A stretch of 64,000 nt of DNA from Rhizorhabdus histidinilytica. Its GTDB lineage: Bacteria; Pseudomonadota; Alphaproteobacteria; Sphingomonadales; Sphingomonadaceae. The position numbers and the translations under genes were made by a program. Below the pieces are notes generated by a model. The model saw nothing but the letters and a program-made list of their open reading frames with translations, had not been told where the DNA came from and did not search any database. The stretch spans positions 1 to 64,000 of the forward strand of contig NZ_FUYM01000010.1 in the NCBI RefSeq assembly GCF_900167915.1. The letters are read 5' to 3'. Of this stretch, positions 49,823 through 58,759 are shown in pieces; within the stretch, counting starts at the first letter, position 1; every line of letters begins with the position of its first letter.

Positions 49823-49882
49823 ATCAGCTCGGCGTCGGGATGCGCCACTTCATTCCCCCATGCCCAGCATGGGGAGGAATGA

Positions 49883-51661
49883 TCAGGAGAGGCTCTCGGC
49901 CATTTCGGCGAGTTCGAGCCAGCGCAGCTCGGCTTCCTCCTTCTTCGCCTTCGCGGCGTCGATCGCCTTCATCAGCGCGTCGAACCTCTTCGGGTCCTTC
50001 GCGTAGAGGTCGGGGTCGGCCAGTGCCGCCTCGTCGCGCGCGATCGCGGCTTCGAGCTTCTCGATCTCGGCCGGCAGCAGGTCCAGGTCGCGCTGGTCCT
50101 TGTAGCTGAGCTTGGTCCTGGCCTTCGGCGCGGCGGCCGGTTCGACCTTGGGCGCGGCAGGCTTCTTCGCCTCGACGCGGACGGTGCGCTGCCTTTCCCA
50201 ATCCTCATAGCCGCCCGCGACGATGTCGACCTTGCCCGACCCGTCGAGGCCGAGCGTCACCGTCACGGTGCGGTCGAGGAAGTCGCGGTCGTGGCTGACG
50301 ATCAGGACGGTGCCCTCATAGTCGGCGATCACCTCCTGCAGCAGGTCGAGCGTCTCGAGGTCGAGGTCGTTGGTCGGCTCGTCGAGCACCAGCAGGTTCG
50401 ACGGCCGCGCGAACTCGCGTGCGAGCAGCACGCGGGATCGTTCGCCGCCCGACAGCGTTCCGATTCGGGCGTCGGCGATCGCCGGCTCGAACAGGAACTC
50501 CTTGAGATAGCCATGGACATGCTTCTTGACGCCCTGCACCTCGATCCAGTCGCCGCCGTCGGCGAGCACGTCGCGCACCCGCTTCTCGGGCGCCATCAGC
50601 TTGCGCTGCTGGTCGATGACGATGCCGTCGAGGGTCCTGGCCAGCTTCACCGTGCCCGAATCGGGCGCGATCTCGCCGGTCAGCAGCTTGAGCAGGGTCG
50701 ACTTGCCCGCGCCATTCGCGCCGACCACGCCGATCCGGTCCCCGCGCGTCACCCGGAAGGTGAAGTCCTTGATGATGACGCGATCCCCGAACGCCTTGGT
50801 GACATGCTCGGCGTCGATCACCACCTTGGTCTTGACGTCGTCGGCGGCGACGGCGAGCCGGGCGGTGCCCTGCGGACCGAGCATCGCCTTGCGCTGCGCC
50901 CGCATCTCGTGGAGCTTGGCGAGACGGCCCTGGTTGCGCCGCCGCCGCGCGGTGACGCCGCGCAGCATCCAATGCTCCTCGATCTTCAGCCGGGCGTCGA
51001 GCTTCTCGGCGGCACGCGCCTCCTCCTCATAGACCTTCTCGGTCCACGCCTCGAACCCGCCGAAGCCGACCTCGGCGCGGCGGATGCCGCCACGGTCGAG
51101 CCACAGCGTCTGGCGGGTGAGCCGGGTCAGGAAGGTGCGATCGTGGCTGATCACGACGAAGGCGCCGGTGTAACGGCCGAGCCAGGATTCGAGCCATTCG
51201 ATCGCCGCGAGGTCGAGATGGTTGGTCGGCTCGTCGAGCAGCAGCACCTCGGGCTCCATCGCCAGCGCGCGGGCGATCGCGGCGCGGCGCCGCTCGCCAC
51301 CGCTGGCGCTCGCCGCATCGCGCGACAGGTCGATGCCGATCTGGCTGGCGATCGCCTCCACCTCATGCGCGGGCGGGGCGTCCGCCCCGGCCAGCGCGAA
51401 GTCGAGCAGGGTGGCGTGGCCCGCCATCGACGGCTCCTGCTCCAGCAGCACGACGCGGGTGCCGGGGACGATGGTGCGCAGCCCTTCGTCGGAATCGATC
51501 CGGCCGGCGAGCAACTTGAGCAACGTGGTCTTGCCGGCGCCGTTGCGGCCGATCAGCGCCAGCCGGTCGCGCGGGGCGATGTTGATGTCGAGGCCGCGGA
51601 ACAGCCAACCGCTGCCCTGGACGAGACCGAGGTTCTGATAGCTTAGGATCGGGGCGGACAT
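49883..51661 (-). CDS. uup: ABC-F ATPase, Uup type
   Basis: 592 residues with two ABC domains and no membrane segment. First: Walker A GRNGAGKTTLL and signature SGGERRR. Second: Walker A GANGAGKSTLL and signature LSGGERSR. The C-terminal part is a Lys/Glu-rich coiled coil (about 520-590) with DLLPAEIEKLEAAI, the Uup mark that binds DNA or the ribosome. ABC-F proteins act on the ribosomal E site. Divergent from the PepSY operon, with the tandem repeat at 51681-51701 between. Confidence 0.93.
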   Translation of the reverse strand: MSAPILSYQNLGLVQGSGWLFRGLDINIAPRDRLALIGRNGAGKTTLLKLLAGRIDSDEGLRTIVPGTRVVLLEQEPSMAGHATLLDFALAGADAPPAHEVEAIASQIGIDLSRDAASASGGERRRAAIARALAMEPEVLLLDEPTNHLDLAAIEWLESWLGRYTGAFVVISHDRTFLTRLTRQTLWLDRGGIRRAEVGFGGFEAWTEKVYEEEARAAEKLDARLKIEEHWMLRGVTARRRRNQGRLAKLHEMRAQRKAMLGPQGTARLAVAADDVKTKVVIDAEHVTKAFGDRVIIKDFTFRVTRGDRIGVVGANGAGKSTLLKLLTGEIAPDSGTVKLARTLDGIVIDQQRKLMAPEKRVRDVLADGGDWIEVQGVKKHVHGYLKEFLFEPAIADARIGTLSGGERSRVLLAREFARPSNLLVLDEPTNDLDLETLDLLQEVIADYEGTVLIVSHDRDFLDRTVTVTLGLDGSGKVDIVAGGYEDWERQRTVRVEAKKPAAPKVEPAAAPKARTKLSYKDQRDLDLLPAEIEKLEAAIARDEAALADPDLYAKDPKRFDALMKAIDAAKAKKEEAELRWLELAEMAESLS

Positions 51662-51680
51662 GTGTCTTAGCGCTGCAACA

Positions 51681-51701
51681 TCTGTGGAGATTCTGTGGAG
51701 A
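51681..51701 (+). promoter_or_regulatory. Tandem direct repeat, candidate response-regulator operator
   Basis: TCTGTGGAGA occurs at 51681-51690 and again at 51692-51701, a spacing of 11 bases from start to start. One-turn tandem repeats are the usual binding pattern of OmpR/PhoP-type regulators. The site lies 49 bases before the PepSY gene and 19 bases before uup (divergent), and an OmpR-type regulator is encoded in the same operon. Function is inferred. Confidence 0.5.
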
Positions 51702-51750
51702 CACGAACATTCATGCCCTATTCAAGCCCCTGACCCTATGCCAATAGCCC

Positions 51751-52059
51751 ATGTCAATGCGTAAACCTCTTGCCGCCCTGTCGCTGGCGTTGCTCGTCGT
51801 TGCCGCCTCCCCCGCCTCGGCGGACCGGAATCGCGTGCCGGAGCAGGACGCGCTGCGCGCCGGCGTCCGGTCCGGACAATATCTTCCCTATCAGGAAATG
51901 CGCGCCCGCGCGCAGGGCCGGGTCGACGGCCAGATGATCGGGTCCGAATTCGATCCCGGAACCGGCCGCTATCGATTCAAGTTTCAGCGTGGCGGTTCGG
52001 TGATATGGATGGACATGGACGGCCGCACCGGGCGTGAGCTGGGCCGCGTCGGACAATAA
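51751..52059 (+). CDS. Small periplasmic PepSY-like protein
   Basis: 102 residues with signal peptide (1-24, ending SPASA); the start may be the third codon. The mature part contains VRSGQYLPYQEMRARAQGRV and YRFKFQRGGSVIWMDMDGRTG, the PepSY fold pattern. PepSY proteins inhibit peptidases or sense signals at the envelope. First gene of the operon with a response regulator (33 bases on) and sensor kinase, a common layout in which the small protein may tune the kinase. Confidence 0.82.
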   Translation: MSMRKPLAALSLALLVVAASPASADRNRVPEQDALRAGVRSGQYLPYQEMRARAQGRVDGQMIGSEFDPGTGRYRFKFQRGGSVIWMDMDGRTGRELGRVGQ

Positions 52060-52092
52060 GCGCCCCGCCAGGGGACCGAAGAAGGGAAATGC

Positions 52093-52755
52093 ATGCGCGT
52101 CCTGATCGTCGAGGATGAACCTAATCTTGGCCGCCAGCTCCGCGCCACGCTCGAAGGCGCCGGCTATGCGGTCGACCTGGCCACCGACGGGGAGGACGGG
52201 CATTTCCTCGGATCGACCGAGAGCTACGACGCGATCATCCTCGACCTGGGCCTGCCCGAGGTCGACGGGCTCACCGTGCTCGACCGCTGGCGGCGCGAGG
52301 GCAAGGACACGCCCGTGCTGGTGCTGACCGCGCGCGACAGCTGGTCGGACAAGGTCGCCGGGCTCGATGCCGGCGCCGACGACTATCTCGCCAAACCGTT
52401 CCAGACCGAGGAACTGATCGCCCGGCTGCGCGCACTGATCCGCCGCGCCTCGGGCAACGCCTCGTCCGAGTTGACCGCCGGCGACGTTCGGCTCGACACG
52501 CGCAGCGGCAAGGTGACGCTGGCCGGCGAGCCGGTGAAGCTGACCGCGCAGGAATATAAGCTGCTCAGCTACCTGCTCCACCACAAGGGCAAGGTGGTCA
52601 GCCGCACCGAACTGATCGAGCATATCTACGACCAGGATTTCGATCGCGATTCGAACACGATCGAAGTGTTCGTGACCCGCATCCGCAAGAAGCTGGGCCA
52701 GGATGTCATCACCACGATCCGCGGGCTGGGCTATTCGCTGGATGATCCGTCTTAA
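52093..52755 (+). CDS. OmpR/PhoP-family response regulator
   Basis: 220 residues. Receiver domain 1-115 with acidic pocket VEDE, phospho-acceptor D51 in ILDLGLPEVDG, T in LTARD and K in LAKPFQ. Winged-helix DNA-binding domain about 125-218 with LTAQEYKLLSYLL and DSNTIEVFVTRIRKKLG. It is expected to bind tandem direct repeats, and one lies upstream of its operon. The partner kinase gene overlaps by 14 bases. Confidence 0.95.
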   Translation: MRVLIVEDEPNLGRQLRATLEGAGYAVDLATDGEDGHFLGSTESYDAIILDLGLPEVDGLTVLDRWRREGKDTPVLVLTARDSWSDKVAGLDAGADDYLAKPFQTEELIARLRALIRRASGNASSELTAGDVRLDTRSGKVTLAGEPVKLTAQEYKLLSYLLHHKGKVVSRTELIEHIYDQDFDRDSNTIEVFVTRIRKKLGQDVITTIRGLGYSLDDPS

Positions 52756-54160
52756 GCGGAGCCTCACGGCAGCGCGCGCCTGGGTCCTCGGCGGCAGGGC
52801 ATCCACCGGGTCGCTGACCCGGCGGATGATCTCGATCGCGGCGCTGTGGATCGGCGTGCTGCTGGTCGGCGGCGGCTTCGCGCTCGATCGGGTGCTGAGC
52901 GAGGCGATCACCCGCAATTTCGACGCGCAGCTCGAATATGTGCTCAACGCGATGATCGCCTCGGCGGAGATCGGCCCCGACGGCGAGGTCCGCTTCAACC
53001 GGCCGCTCGGCGACCAGCGCTTCCTGGAACCCTATTCGGGACTCTACTGGCAGGTGTCGGGCCGCGCGCACGAGCCGTTCCGGTCGCGCTCGCTGTGGGA
53101 CCGGGCGCTGCGCCAGGGCGATCCGCACCATGGCCGCACCCTCCATGTCGCCGACAGCGACGAGTTCGACGGCGAGCCGCTGCGCGTGCTGGACCGCGAG
53201 GTGCGGCTGCCGGGCTCCGCGACCGAATGGCGCTTCCAGGTCGCAGCCAGCCGCGCCGGGCTCAATGACCAGATCGCGGTGCTGCGGCGGACGCTGGTGC
53301 GCTCCTTCGCGATCCTCGGCCTCGGCCTGCTGATTCTCGCCGCGCTCCAGGCGACCTACGGGCTGTGGCCACTCCGGACGCTGCGCCGGGCGGTGGCGGC
53401 GGTCAGCTCGGGGGTCAGCGCGCGGATCGACGCCAAATTCCCCAACGAGGTCCGCCCGCTGGTCGAGGAGCTCAACGAGCTGCTCGCCCATAACGAACGC
53501 CAGGCCGAGGAGGCGCGGCGCCATGCCGGCAACCTCGCCCATGCGCTCAAGACGCCGCTGACCGTGCTGATGAACGAGGCGACCGCGAACAATCCCGGCC
53601 TGGCCGACACGGTGGTGCGGACGACGGTGACGATGCGCCGCCAGGTCGACCACCACCTCGCCCGCGCCCGCGCGGTCGGCCGCCGCGCCAATGCCCAGGC
53701 GCGCGCCGAGATCTGGCCGTCGCTCAAGGCGGTCGAGCGGGCGATGGCGCGGATGCACCGCCACGTCACGGTCGACCTGGCCGGCGACCAGAAGGCGGTC
53801 GCCCATGTCGAGCGACAGGACCTCGACGAGATCCTCGGCAACCTGATCGAGAATGCCGCCAAATATGGCCAGGGCCGCGTCTTCGTCACCGTCGCGCGGG
53901 TCGCGACCGACCTTCCCAACGGCCGCAAGGCGGACTGGGTCGAGCTGCTGATCGAGGACGATGGCCCCGGCATCCCCGAGACCGAGCGCGGCAAGCTGTT
54001 CGAGCGCGGCGCGCGTCTCGACACCGGCAAGCCCGGTACCGGCCTCGGCCTCGCCATCGTCCGCGACGTGATCGGCATCTATGGCGGCACGATCGCCTTG
54101 GAGGAGAGCGAGGATCTCGGCGGGTTGCAGATCAGGGTGCGGTTGCCGGCGGCTGTTTAG
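52742..54160 (+). CDS. Sensor histidine kinase (PhoQ/EnvZ-like) partner of the OmpR regulator
   Basis: 472 residues from ATG 52742, inside the end of the regulator gene. Two membrane helices (about 28-47 and 187-208) enclose a periplasmic sensor of about 140 residues. A HAMP-like linker is followed by phospho-acceptor H267 in NLAHALKTPL, N box NLIENAAKYG and G boxes DDGPGIP and GTGLGLAIV. The sensor has no Asp/Glu cluster as plain as PhoQ's, so the signal is unknown. A half-repeat element follows at once. Confidence 0.93.
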   Translation: MIRLKRSLTAARAWVLGGRASTGSLTRRMISIAALWIGVLLVGGGFALDRVLSEAITRNFDAQLEYVLNAMIASAEIGPDGEVRFNRPLGDQRFLEPYSGLYWQVSGRAHEPFRSRSLWDRALRQGDPHHGRTLHVADSDEFDGEPLRVLDREVRLPGSATEWRFQVAASRAGLNDQIAVLRRTLVRSFAILGLGLLILAALQATYGLWPLRTLRRAVAAVSSGVSARIDAKFPNEVRPLVEELNELLAHNERQAEEARRHAGNLAHALKTPLTVLMNEATANNPGLADTVVRTTVTMRRQVDHHLARARAVGRRANAQARAEIWPSLKAVERAMARMHRHVTVDLAGDQKAVAHVERQDLDEILGNLIENAAKYGQGRVFVTVARVATDLPNGRKADWVELLIEDDGPGIPETERGKLFERGARLDTGKPGTGLGLAIVRDVIGIYGGTIALEESEDLGGLQIRVRLPAAV

Positions 54161-54165
54161 TTTTT

Positions 54166-54321
54166 TGCCCTCAGACGCCGGGCGCCGGGCCTCCGCCCGG
54201 CCCACGGCTCGCTATGCGAGCCGATCTCCGCCTACGGACTGCCCCGGCAGTCCGCGGACCGGCTTCGATCCTCGCATAAGCTCGGGCGGCCGTTCGGCCT
54301 TGCGGACCCTGCGGGTCCGTT
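54166..54321. repeat. Diverged copy of the large palindromic element
   Basis: Begins GCCCTCAGACGCCGGGCGCC and later contains ATCCTCGCATAAGCTCGGGC and TTGCGGACCCTGCGGGTCCG, matching arm and centre of 41265-41472. An extra palindromic segment (CGGCTCGCTATGCGAGCCG) is inserted. It fills the gap between the kinase stop and the DUF815 stop. Confidence 0.65.
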
Positions 54322-55144
54322 AAATCCCCTTACCGGCCCGCCCCGCCAGCTCGACGACATATTGCCAGGCGACGCGGCCGGAGCGGCTGCCGCGCTGGGT
54401 GGCCCAGGCGATCGCGTCGAGGGGCTCGAAGGCGAGGCCATAGCGATCGGCATAGCCCTTCACCATCGCGACATAGGTGTCCTGGTCGCAGACGTGGAAG
54501 CCGAGCGACAGGCCGAAGCGGTCGGCGAGCGCGAGCTTGTCGTCGACCACGTCGCGCGGGTTGATCGGGCTGTCCTGCTCGCGCAGGTCGCGCGAGACGA
54601 TGTGGCGGCGGTTGGCGGTGACGTGGAGCCGGGCGTTGGCCGGCCGCGCCTCGGCGCCGCCCTCGAGCATCGAACGCAGCAGGCGCGGGCCCTGCCCGCC
54701 GGCTGCGTCGTCGAAGCCCAAGTCATCAAGGAACAGGACGAAGGCGCGCGGCACGTCGGCGATCAGCGCGAACAGGCGCGGCAGCTCCTCGATCCGCTCG
54801 CCGGCGATCTCGATCAGCGCGACGTCGTGGCCCTGCCCGCGCAACTCGCCGACAGTCGCCTTGACCAGCGCCGACTTGCCCGCGCCGCGCGCGCCCCACA
54901 GCAGCACGTCGTGCGCGGCCGCGCCGGTCGCCAGCCGTCGCGCGTTGTCGAGTAGCGCCGCCTTCTGGGAGTCGACCCCGGTCAGCAGGTCGAGCGGCAG
55001 CGGCGAAAAGACGCGGGCCGCGGCAAGACCATGGTCGCGCCAGACATAAGCGGGATGCGCCGCCGGATCGGCATGCGGCGCGGGCGGCGGCGCGATCCGT
55101 TCGAGGGCGTCGGCGATGCGGGCGAGGATGGCGGCGTCGGTCAT
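54320..55144 (-). CDS. DUF815 family AAA+-like ATPase
   Basis: 274 residues. Walker A WGARGAGKSAL (G84-S91), Walker B FVLFLDDLGF, and a sensor-like HVTANRRHIVSRD, in the DUF815 order. The family (also called YifB-unrelated P-loop NTPases) has no firm function; it is conserved in proteobacteria and probably cytosolic. Its 3' end runs into the repeat at 54166-54321. Confidence 0.85.
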   Translation of the reverse strand: MTDAAILARIADALERIAPPPAPHADPAAHPAYVWRDHGLAAARVFSPLPLDLLTGVDSQKAALLDNARRLATGAAAHDVLLWGARGAGKSALVKATVGELRGQGHDVALIEIAGERIEELPRLFALIADVPRAFVLFLDDLGFDDAAGGQGPRLLRSMLEGGAEARPANARLHVTANRRHIVSRDLREQDSPINPRDVVDDKLALADRFGLSLGFHVCDQDTYVAMVKGYADRYGLAFEPLDAIAWATQRGSRSGRVAWQYVVELAGRAGKGI

Positions 55145-55164
55145 GGTCGGGCCGATACCTCCCG

Positions 55165-55243
55165 CGTCATTCCGGCGAAAGCCGGAATCTCATTTCTTCA
55201 GCGCGGAGAAGGCAGGGAGATCCCGGCTTTCGCCGGGATGACG
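55165..55243. repeat. 79-base palindromic repeat, CGTCATTCCGGCGAAAGC type (copy 2)
   Basis: Same length as 45192-45270 with three differences. Lies 20 bases upstream of the DUF815 start and 8 bases after the prsR stop (minus strand), in a gap between same-strand genes. Confidence 0.85.
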
Positions 55244-55251
55244 AGGTTGCC

Positions 55252-56607
55252 TCACGCCTCGATCCCGTACTGACGCAGCAGGTCGTACAAGGTCGGCCGG
55301 CTGATGCCGAGCATCTTGGCGGCGCTGGAGATATTGCCTTCGCTGCGGGCGAGGGCGCGGGTGATGGCGGCGCGGTCGGCGGTTTCGCGGACGGCCTTCA
55401 GGTTGAGATAGCCACCATCCTCCCGGTCCGGGGTCAGGTCGAGATCGTCGGCGGTCACCAGCTTGCCGTCGGCCATGATCACCGCGCGCTTGAGCTTGTT
55501 CTCCAGCTCCCGGACGTTGCCGGGCCAGCGCCAGCCGTCGATCGCGGCGAGCGCGTCGGGGGCGAAGCCCTTGACCGGCGAGTCCATCTCGCGCGCCAGC
55601 TTCCTGAGCAGCGCCCGGGCGATCAGCAGCGCGTCGCCGGGCCGCTGCGCAAGCGGCGGGATGCGGACCACGATCTCGGCAAGGCGGTAATAGAGGTCCT
55701 CGCGGAAGCGCGTCTCGGCGATCATCGCGTCGAGGTCCTGGTGGGTCGCGCAGACGATCCGCGTATCGACCGCGATCGCCTTGCGGCTGCCGATCCGTTC
55801 GATCACCCGTTCCTGGAGGAAGCGCAGCAGCTTGACCTGGAGCGGCAGCGGGATGTCGCCGACCTCGTCGAGGAACAGCGTACCGCCCTGCGCCTGCTCG
55901 ATCTTGCCCTCGGTGGTCTTGATCGCGCCGGTGAAGGCGCCCTTCTCATAGCCGAACAGTTCGGCCTCGAGCAGATTCTCGGGAATGGCGGCGCAGTTGA
56001 TCGCGACGAACGCGCCGCCGCTGCGCTTGCTCGTCTTGTGAAGCAGCCGGGCGAGCACCTCCTTGCCGGTGCCGCTCGCCCCCAGCAGCATCACCGAGAC
56101 GTCGGTGTTGGCGACCCGCTCGATCGTGCGGACGACCTTGAGCATCGCAGGATCGTTGGTGAGCAGGTCGTCCTCGGCATCGCCGCCGCCCTGCGCCTGG
56201 AGCCGGGCATTCTCCTGCTCCAGCCCGTGGAGATGGAAGGCGCGGGCGACGATCAGCCCCAGCTCGTCGATGTCGATGGGCTTGTGGTAATAGTCATAGG
56301 CGCCGGCGGCCACGGCCCGGAGAGCCCCCTCATGCGCGCCATGGCCCGAGGCGACGATCACCTTGGTATCGGGCTTGAGCGACAGGATCGCGTCGAGCGT
56401 GGCGAAGCCCTCGGTCGTGCCGTCAGGATCGGGCGGCAGGCCGAGATCGAGGGTGACGACCGCCGGCTCATAATGGCGCAGCGCGTCGATCGCGGCCTGG
56501 CGGTTGGTGGCGGAGATCACCTCATAATCCTCATAGGCCCAGCGGAGCTGCTTCTGCAGCCCTTCGTCATCCTCGACGATCAGGAGGCGGGGCTTGGCGG
56601 TGCTCAT
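55252..56607 (-). CDS. prsR: PEP-CTERM-box response regulator PrsR (sigma-54 dependent)
   Basis: 451 residues. Receiver domain 1-120 (D54 in VTLDLGLP), AAA+ domain with GASGTGKE and the sigma-54-contacting GAFTGA (in YEKGAFTGAIKTTEG), R-finger FREDLYYRL, and a Fis-type HTH at the end (ISSAAKMLGISRPTLYDLLRQ). Start overlaps prsK by ATGA. In exosortase-bearing bacteria this regulator drives genes with a PEP-CTERM box and sigma-54 promoter. That role is from family knowledge. Confidence 0.92.
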   Translation of the reverse strand: MSTAKPRLLIVEDDEGLQKQLRWAYEDYEVISATNRQAAIDALRHYEPAVVTLDLGLPPDPDGTTEGFATLDAILSLKPDTKVIVASGHGAHEGALRAVAAGAYDYYHKPIDIDELGLIVARAFHLHGLEQENARLQAQGGGDAEDDLLTNDPAMLKVVRTIERVANTDVSVMLLGASGTGKEVLARLLHKTSKRSGGAFVAINCAAIPENLLEAELFGYEKGAFTGAIKTTEGKIEQAQGGTLFLDEVGDIPLPLQVKLLRFLQERVIERIGSRKAIAVDTRIVCATHQDLDAMIAETRFREDLYYRLAEIVVRIPPLAQRPGDALLIARALLRKLAREMDSPVKGFAPDALAAIDGWRWPGNVRELENKLKRAVIMADGKLVTADDLDLTPDREDGGYLNLKAVRETADRAAITRALARSEGNISSAAKMLGISRPTLYDLLRQYGIEA

Positions 56608-58754
56608 GCGGTTCCCTTCGACAGGTCTCCGCCGAGCAGCGCGGTCAGCGGCAGGACGATGGTGAAACGGCTTCCCTCCCCGGGACGGCTCTGCACTTCC
56701 AGCCGGCCGCCCATGCCGGTGACGAGCGCGCGCGCTTCATAGGCGCCGATGCCGAAGCCGCCATCCTTGGTCGAGGAGAAGGGATGGAACAGGCGGGTGC
56801 GGACGAACTCGGCGGACATGCCGCAGCCGCGATCGACGACCTCGACCACCGCCTCCAGCCCACGGCGGCCGATCACGATCTCGACCGGCGCGGCCGGGTC
56901 GCTCGCGTCGATCGCGTTCTGGACGAGGTGGCCGAGCGCCTGTTCGAATCGGTCGGGATCGACCGTCGCCATCACGTCGTCGCGGCCGACGATGCGGAGG
57001 CCATGGCCGCCCGAGCGATCGCGGACCACCTCCTCCACCAGCGTGCGCAGCGAATGCGGGGCGGGTTCGTCGGGTCGGGCGCGGTGGTGCTGCGACAGGC
57101 GCGCGAGCAGGTCGTTCATCTTGCCGACCGAATTCTGCAGCGTGTCGATCATGTCCGCGCGGAACTCGGGCTTGTCGGCATGGCGCTCGGCGTTGCGGGC
57201 GAGCAGGCTGAGCTGGCTCACCAGATTCTTGATGTCGTGCATGATGAAGGCGAAGCGCCGGTTGAACTCGTCGAAGCGGCGCGCGTCCGACAACGCCTCC
57301 TGCCCCCGCGCCTCGGCGAGGTAGCTGGCGACCTGCCGCCCGGCCACGCGGAGCAGGTCGTGATCCTCGTCGTCGAGCAGACGCGGCTCGCGCGGGCGTT
57401 CGAGCAGCACCGCGCCGACCAGCCGGTCGAAATGGATCAGCGGCACCAGCGCCCAGGCCTCCTCCTCCTCGACCATCCAGGCGGGAACCAGCGCCGCCGC
57501 CTCGGGTTCCTCGCCCCGGCGCAGCCGCTCGACCTCGACGACGCCATCGGCCTGGAGGTGCTGCGCAAGGCCGGTGCCCGCGGCGGCAAGCGGCGGATCG
57601 AGCGACGGCCAGTTCCATCGCGCCGAGGCCTCCAGCCCGCCATCCGGGCCGCACAGCATCAGCAGGCCGCCGGGGCAATCGAAGATGTCGGCGATCGCCT
57701 TCACCGTCCGCTCGGCGAGCGGCGGCGCGTCCTCGCCGGGCTGACCGACCGTCTCGGTGAAGCGGCGCCATTCGAGCCGATAGTCGTAGCGATGCTGGAA
57801 GAGCTGGCGGCCGAGCGTCTTCTTGAGCCGCTGGCGGTAGCGGCTCGACGGAAAGAGCGACAGGGCGAAGGCGACGAAGACCGCAGCCACCGTGAGCTGC
57901 GGCAGCAGCGCGAGCTTGCCGACCACGGCGAGCAGCCGGGCGGCAAGCACCATTGCCGCGAGATAGGCGCCGCTCAGCACCAGCGTCAGCGTCTGGAAGC
58001 CGGTGGCGCGCGATACCCGCATCCTATCGAGCGTGGCGAGACGGCTGACCGTCACCAGCAGCGGCGCGATCAGCACCATCACGATCCCGCGCAGCCCGAA
58101 CAGCCCGGTCGGCCAGCCGTTGATCAGATAGGCGACCGTCGCGAGGTTGAGATCGAAGGTCCACATCACCGCCAGCGCCAGCATCGGCGAGCCGAGCCCG
58201 AAGCGCGCCTCCGGCGAGGCGGCGGTGTAGAGATTATGGAGCAGGCAGAGGCCGCCGATCGCACTGGCGACGCGTAGCGACTGGCCGGTCAGGAACAGTC
58301 CGGCCTGGATGCGCGGGCTCCCGGCGAAGCCGAGCGGCAGCAGCTTGATCACGATCGCCGCGACGAGCAGCACCCCGAGCAAGCCGTAGATGGCGAGGAT
58401 CGCCGGCCGCCGCCGTCCCGCCGCGAGCGGCGGCTGGAGGGCGAAGAGGAAGCCAAGCCAGGCGATGTCGGCGAGGCTCTTCGCCACGCTCGACGATATG
58501 CCGCCCGCGCCGTAGCGCGCGACGAGCACGCACCACAGCGCGGTGAGCGCACAGGCGAGGGTCAGCGCCACGCGGCGCGGCCCGCCGCTGCGCACCGTCG
58601 CCTGCCAGCAGACCAGCGCCGCGAACATGAAGGCGGCAAGGCCATGGCCCCATTGGGTCGCGGCGAGGATCACCGGTTCGGGCAGGCTGGCGGCGTAGAC
58701 GGGCGGAAGCTCCGTCTGCTGCGCCAGCATCGCGGCTTCCAGCCCCCGCGCCAT
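56604..58754 (-). CDS. prsK: XrtA/PEP-CTERM system histidine kinase PrsK
   Basis: 716 residues. Eight or so membrane helices in the first 300 residues, a GAF domain (about 340-490, with WALVPLIHFDRLVGAVLLERP), and the kinase core with MHDIKNLVSQLSLLARNAERH (phospho-acceptor H) and ATPase motifs VQNAIDAS and GFGIGAYEAR. The large N-terminal membrane domain with IKNLVSQ is the PrsK pattern. Coupled to prsR by ATGA; 5 bases after the sugar transferase. Confidence 0.92.
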   Translation of the reverse strand: MARGLEAAMLAQQTELPPVYAASLPEPVILAATQWGHGLAAFMFAALVCWQATVRSGGPRRVALTLACALTALWCVLVARYGAGGISSSVAKSLADIAWLGFLFALQPPLAAGRRRPAILAIYGLLGVLLVAAIVIKLLPLGFAGSPRIQAGLFLTGQSLRVASAIGGLCLLHNLYTAASPEARFGLGSPMLALAVMWTFDLNLATVAYLINGWPTGLFGLRGIVMVLIAPLLVTVSRLATLDRMRVSRATGFQTLTLVLSGAYLAAMVLAARLLAVVGKLALLPQLTVAAVFVAFALSLFPSSRYRQRLKKTLGRQLFQHRYDYRLEWRRFTETVGQPGEDAPPLAERTVKAIADIFDCPGGLLMLCGPDGGLEASARWNWPSLDPPLAAAGTGLAQHLQADGVVEVERLRRGEEPEAAALVPAWMVEEEEAWALVPLIHFDRLVGAVLLERPREPRLLDDEDHDLLRVAGRQVASYLAEARGQEALSDARRFDEFNRRFAFIMHDIKNLVSQLSLLARNAERHADKPEFRADMIDTLQNSVGKMNDLLARLSQHHRARPDEPAPHSLRTLVEEVVRDRSGGHGLRIVGRDDVMATVDPDRFEQALGHLVQNAIDASDPAAPVEIVIGRRGLEAVVEVVDRGCGMSAEFVRTRLFHPFSSTKDGGFGIGAYEARALVTGMGGRLEVQSRPGEGSRFTIVLPLTALLGGDLSKGTA

Positions 58755-58759
58755 GGGAG

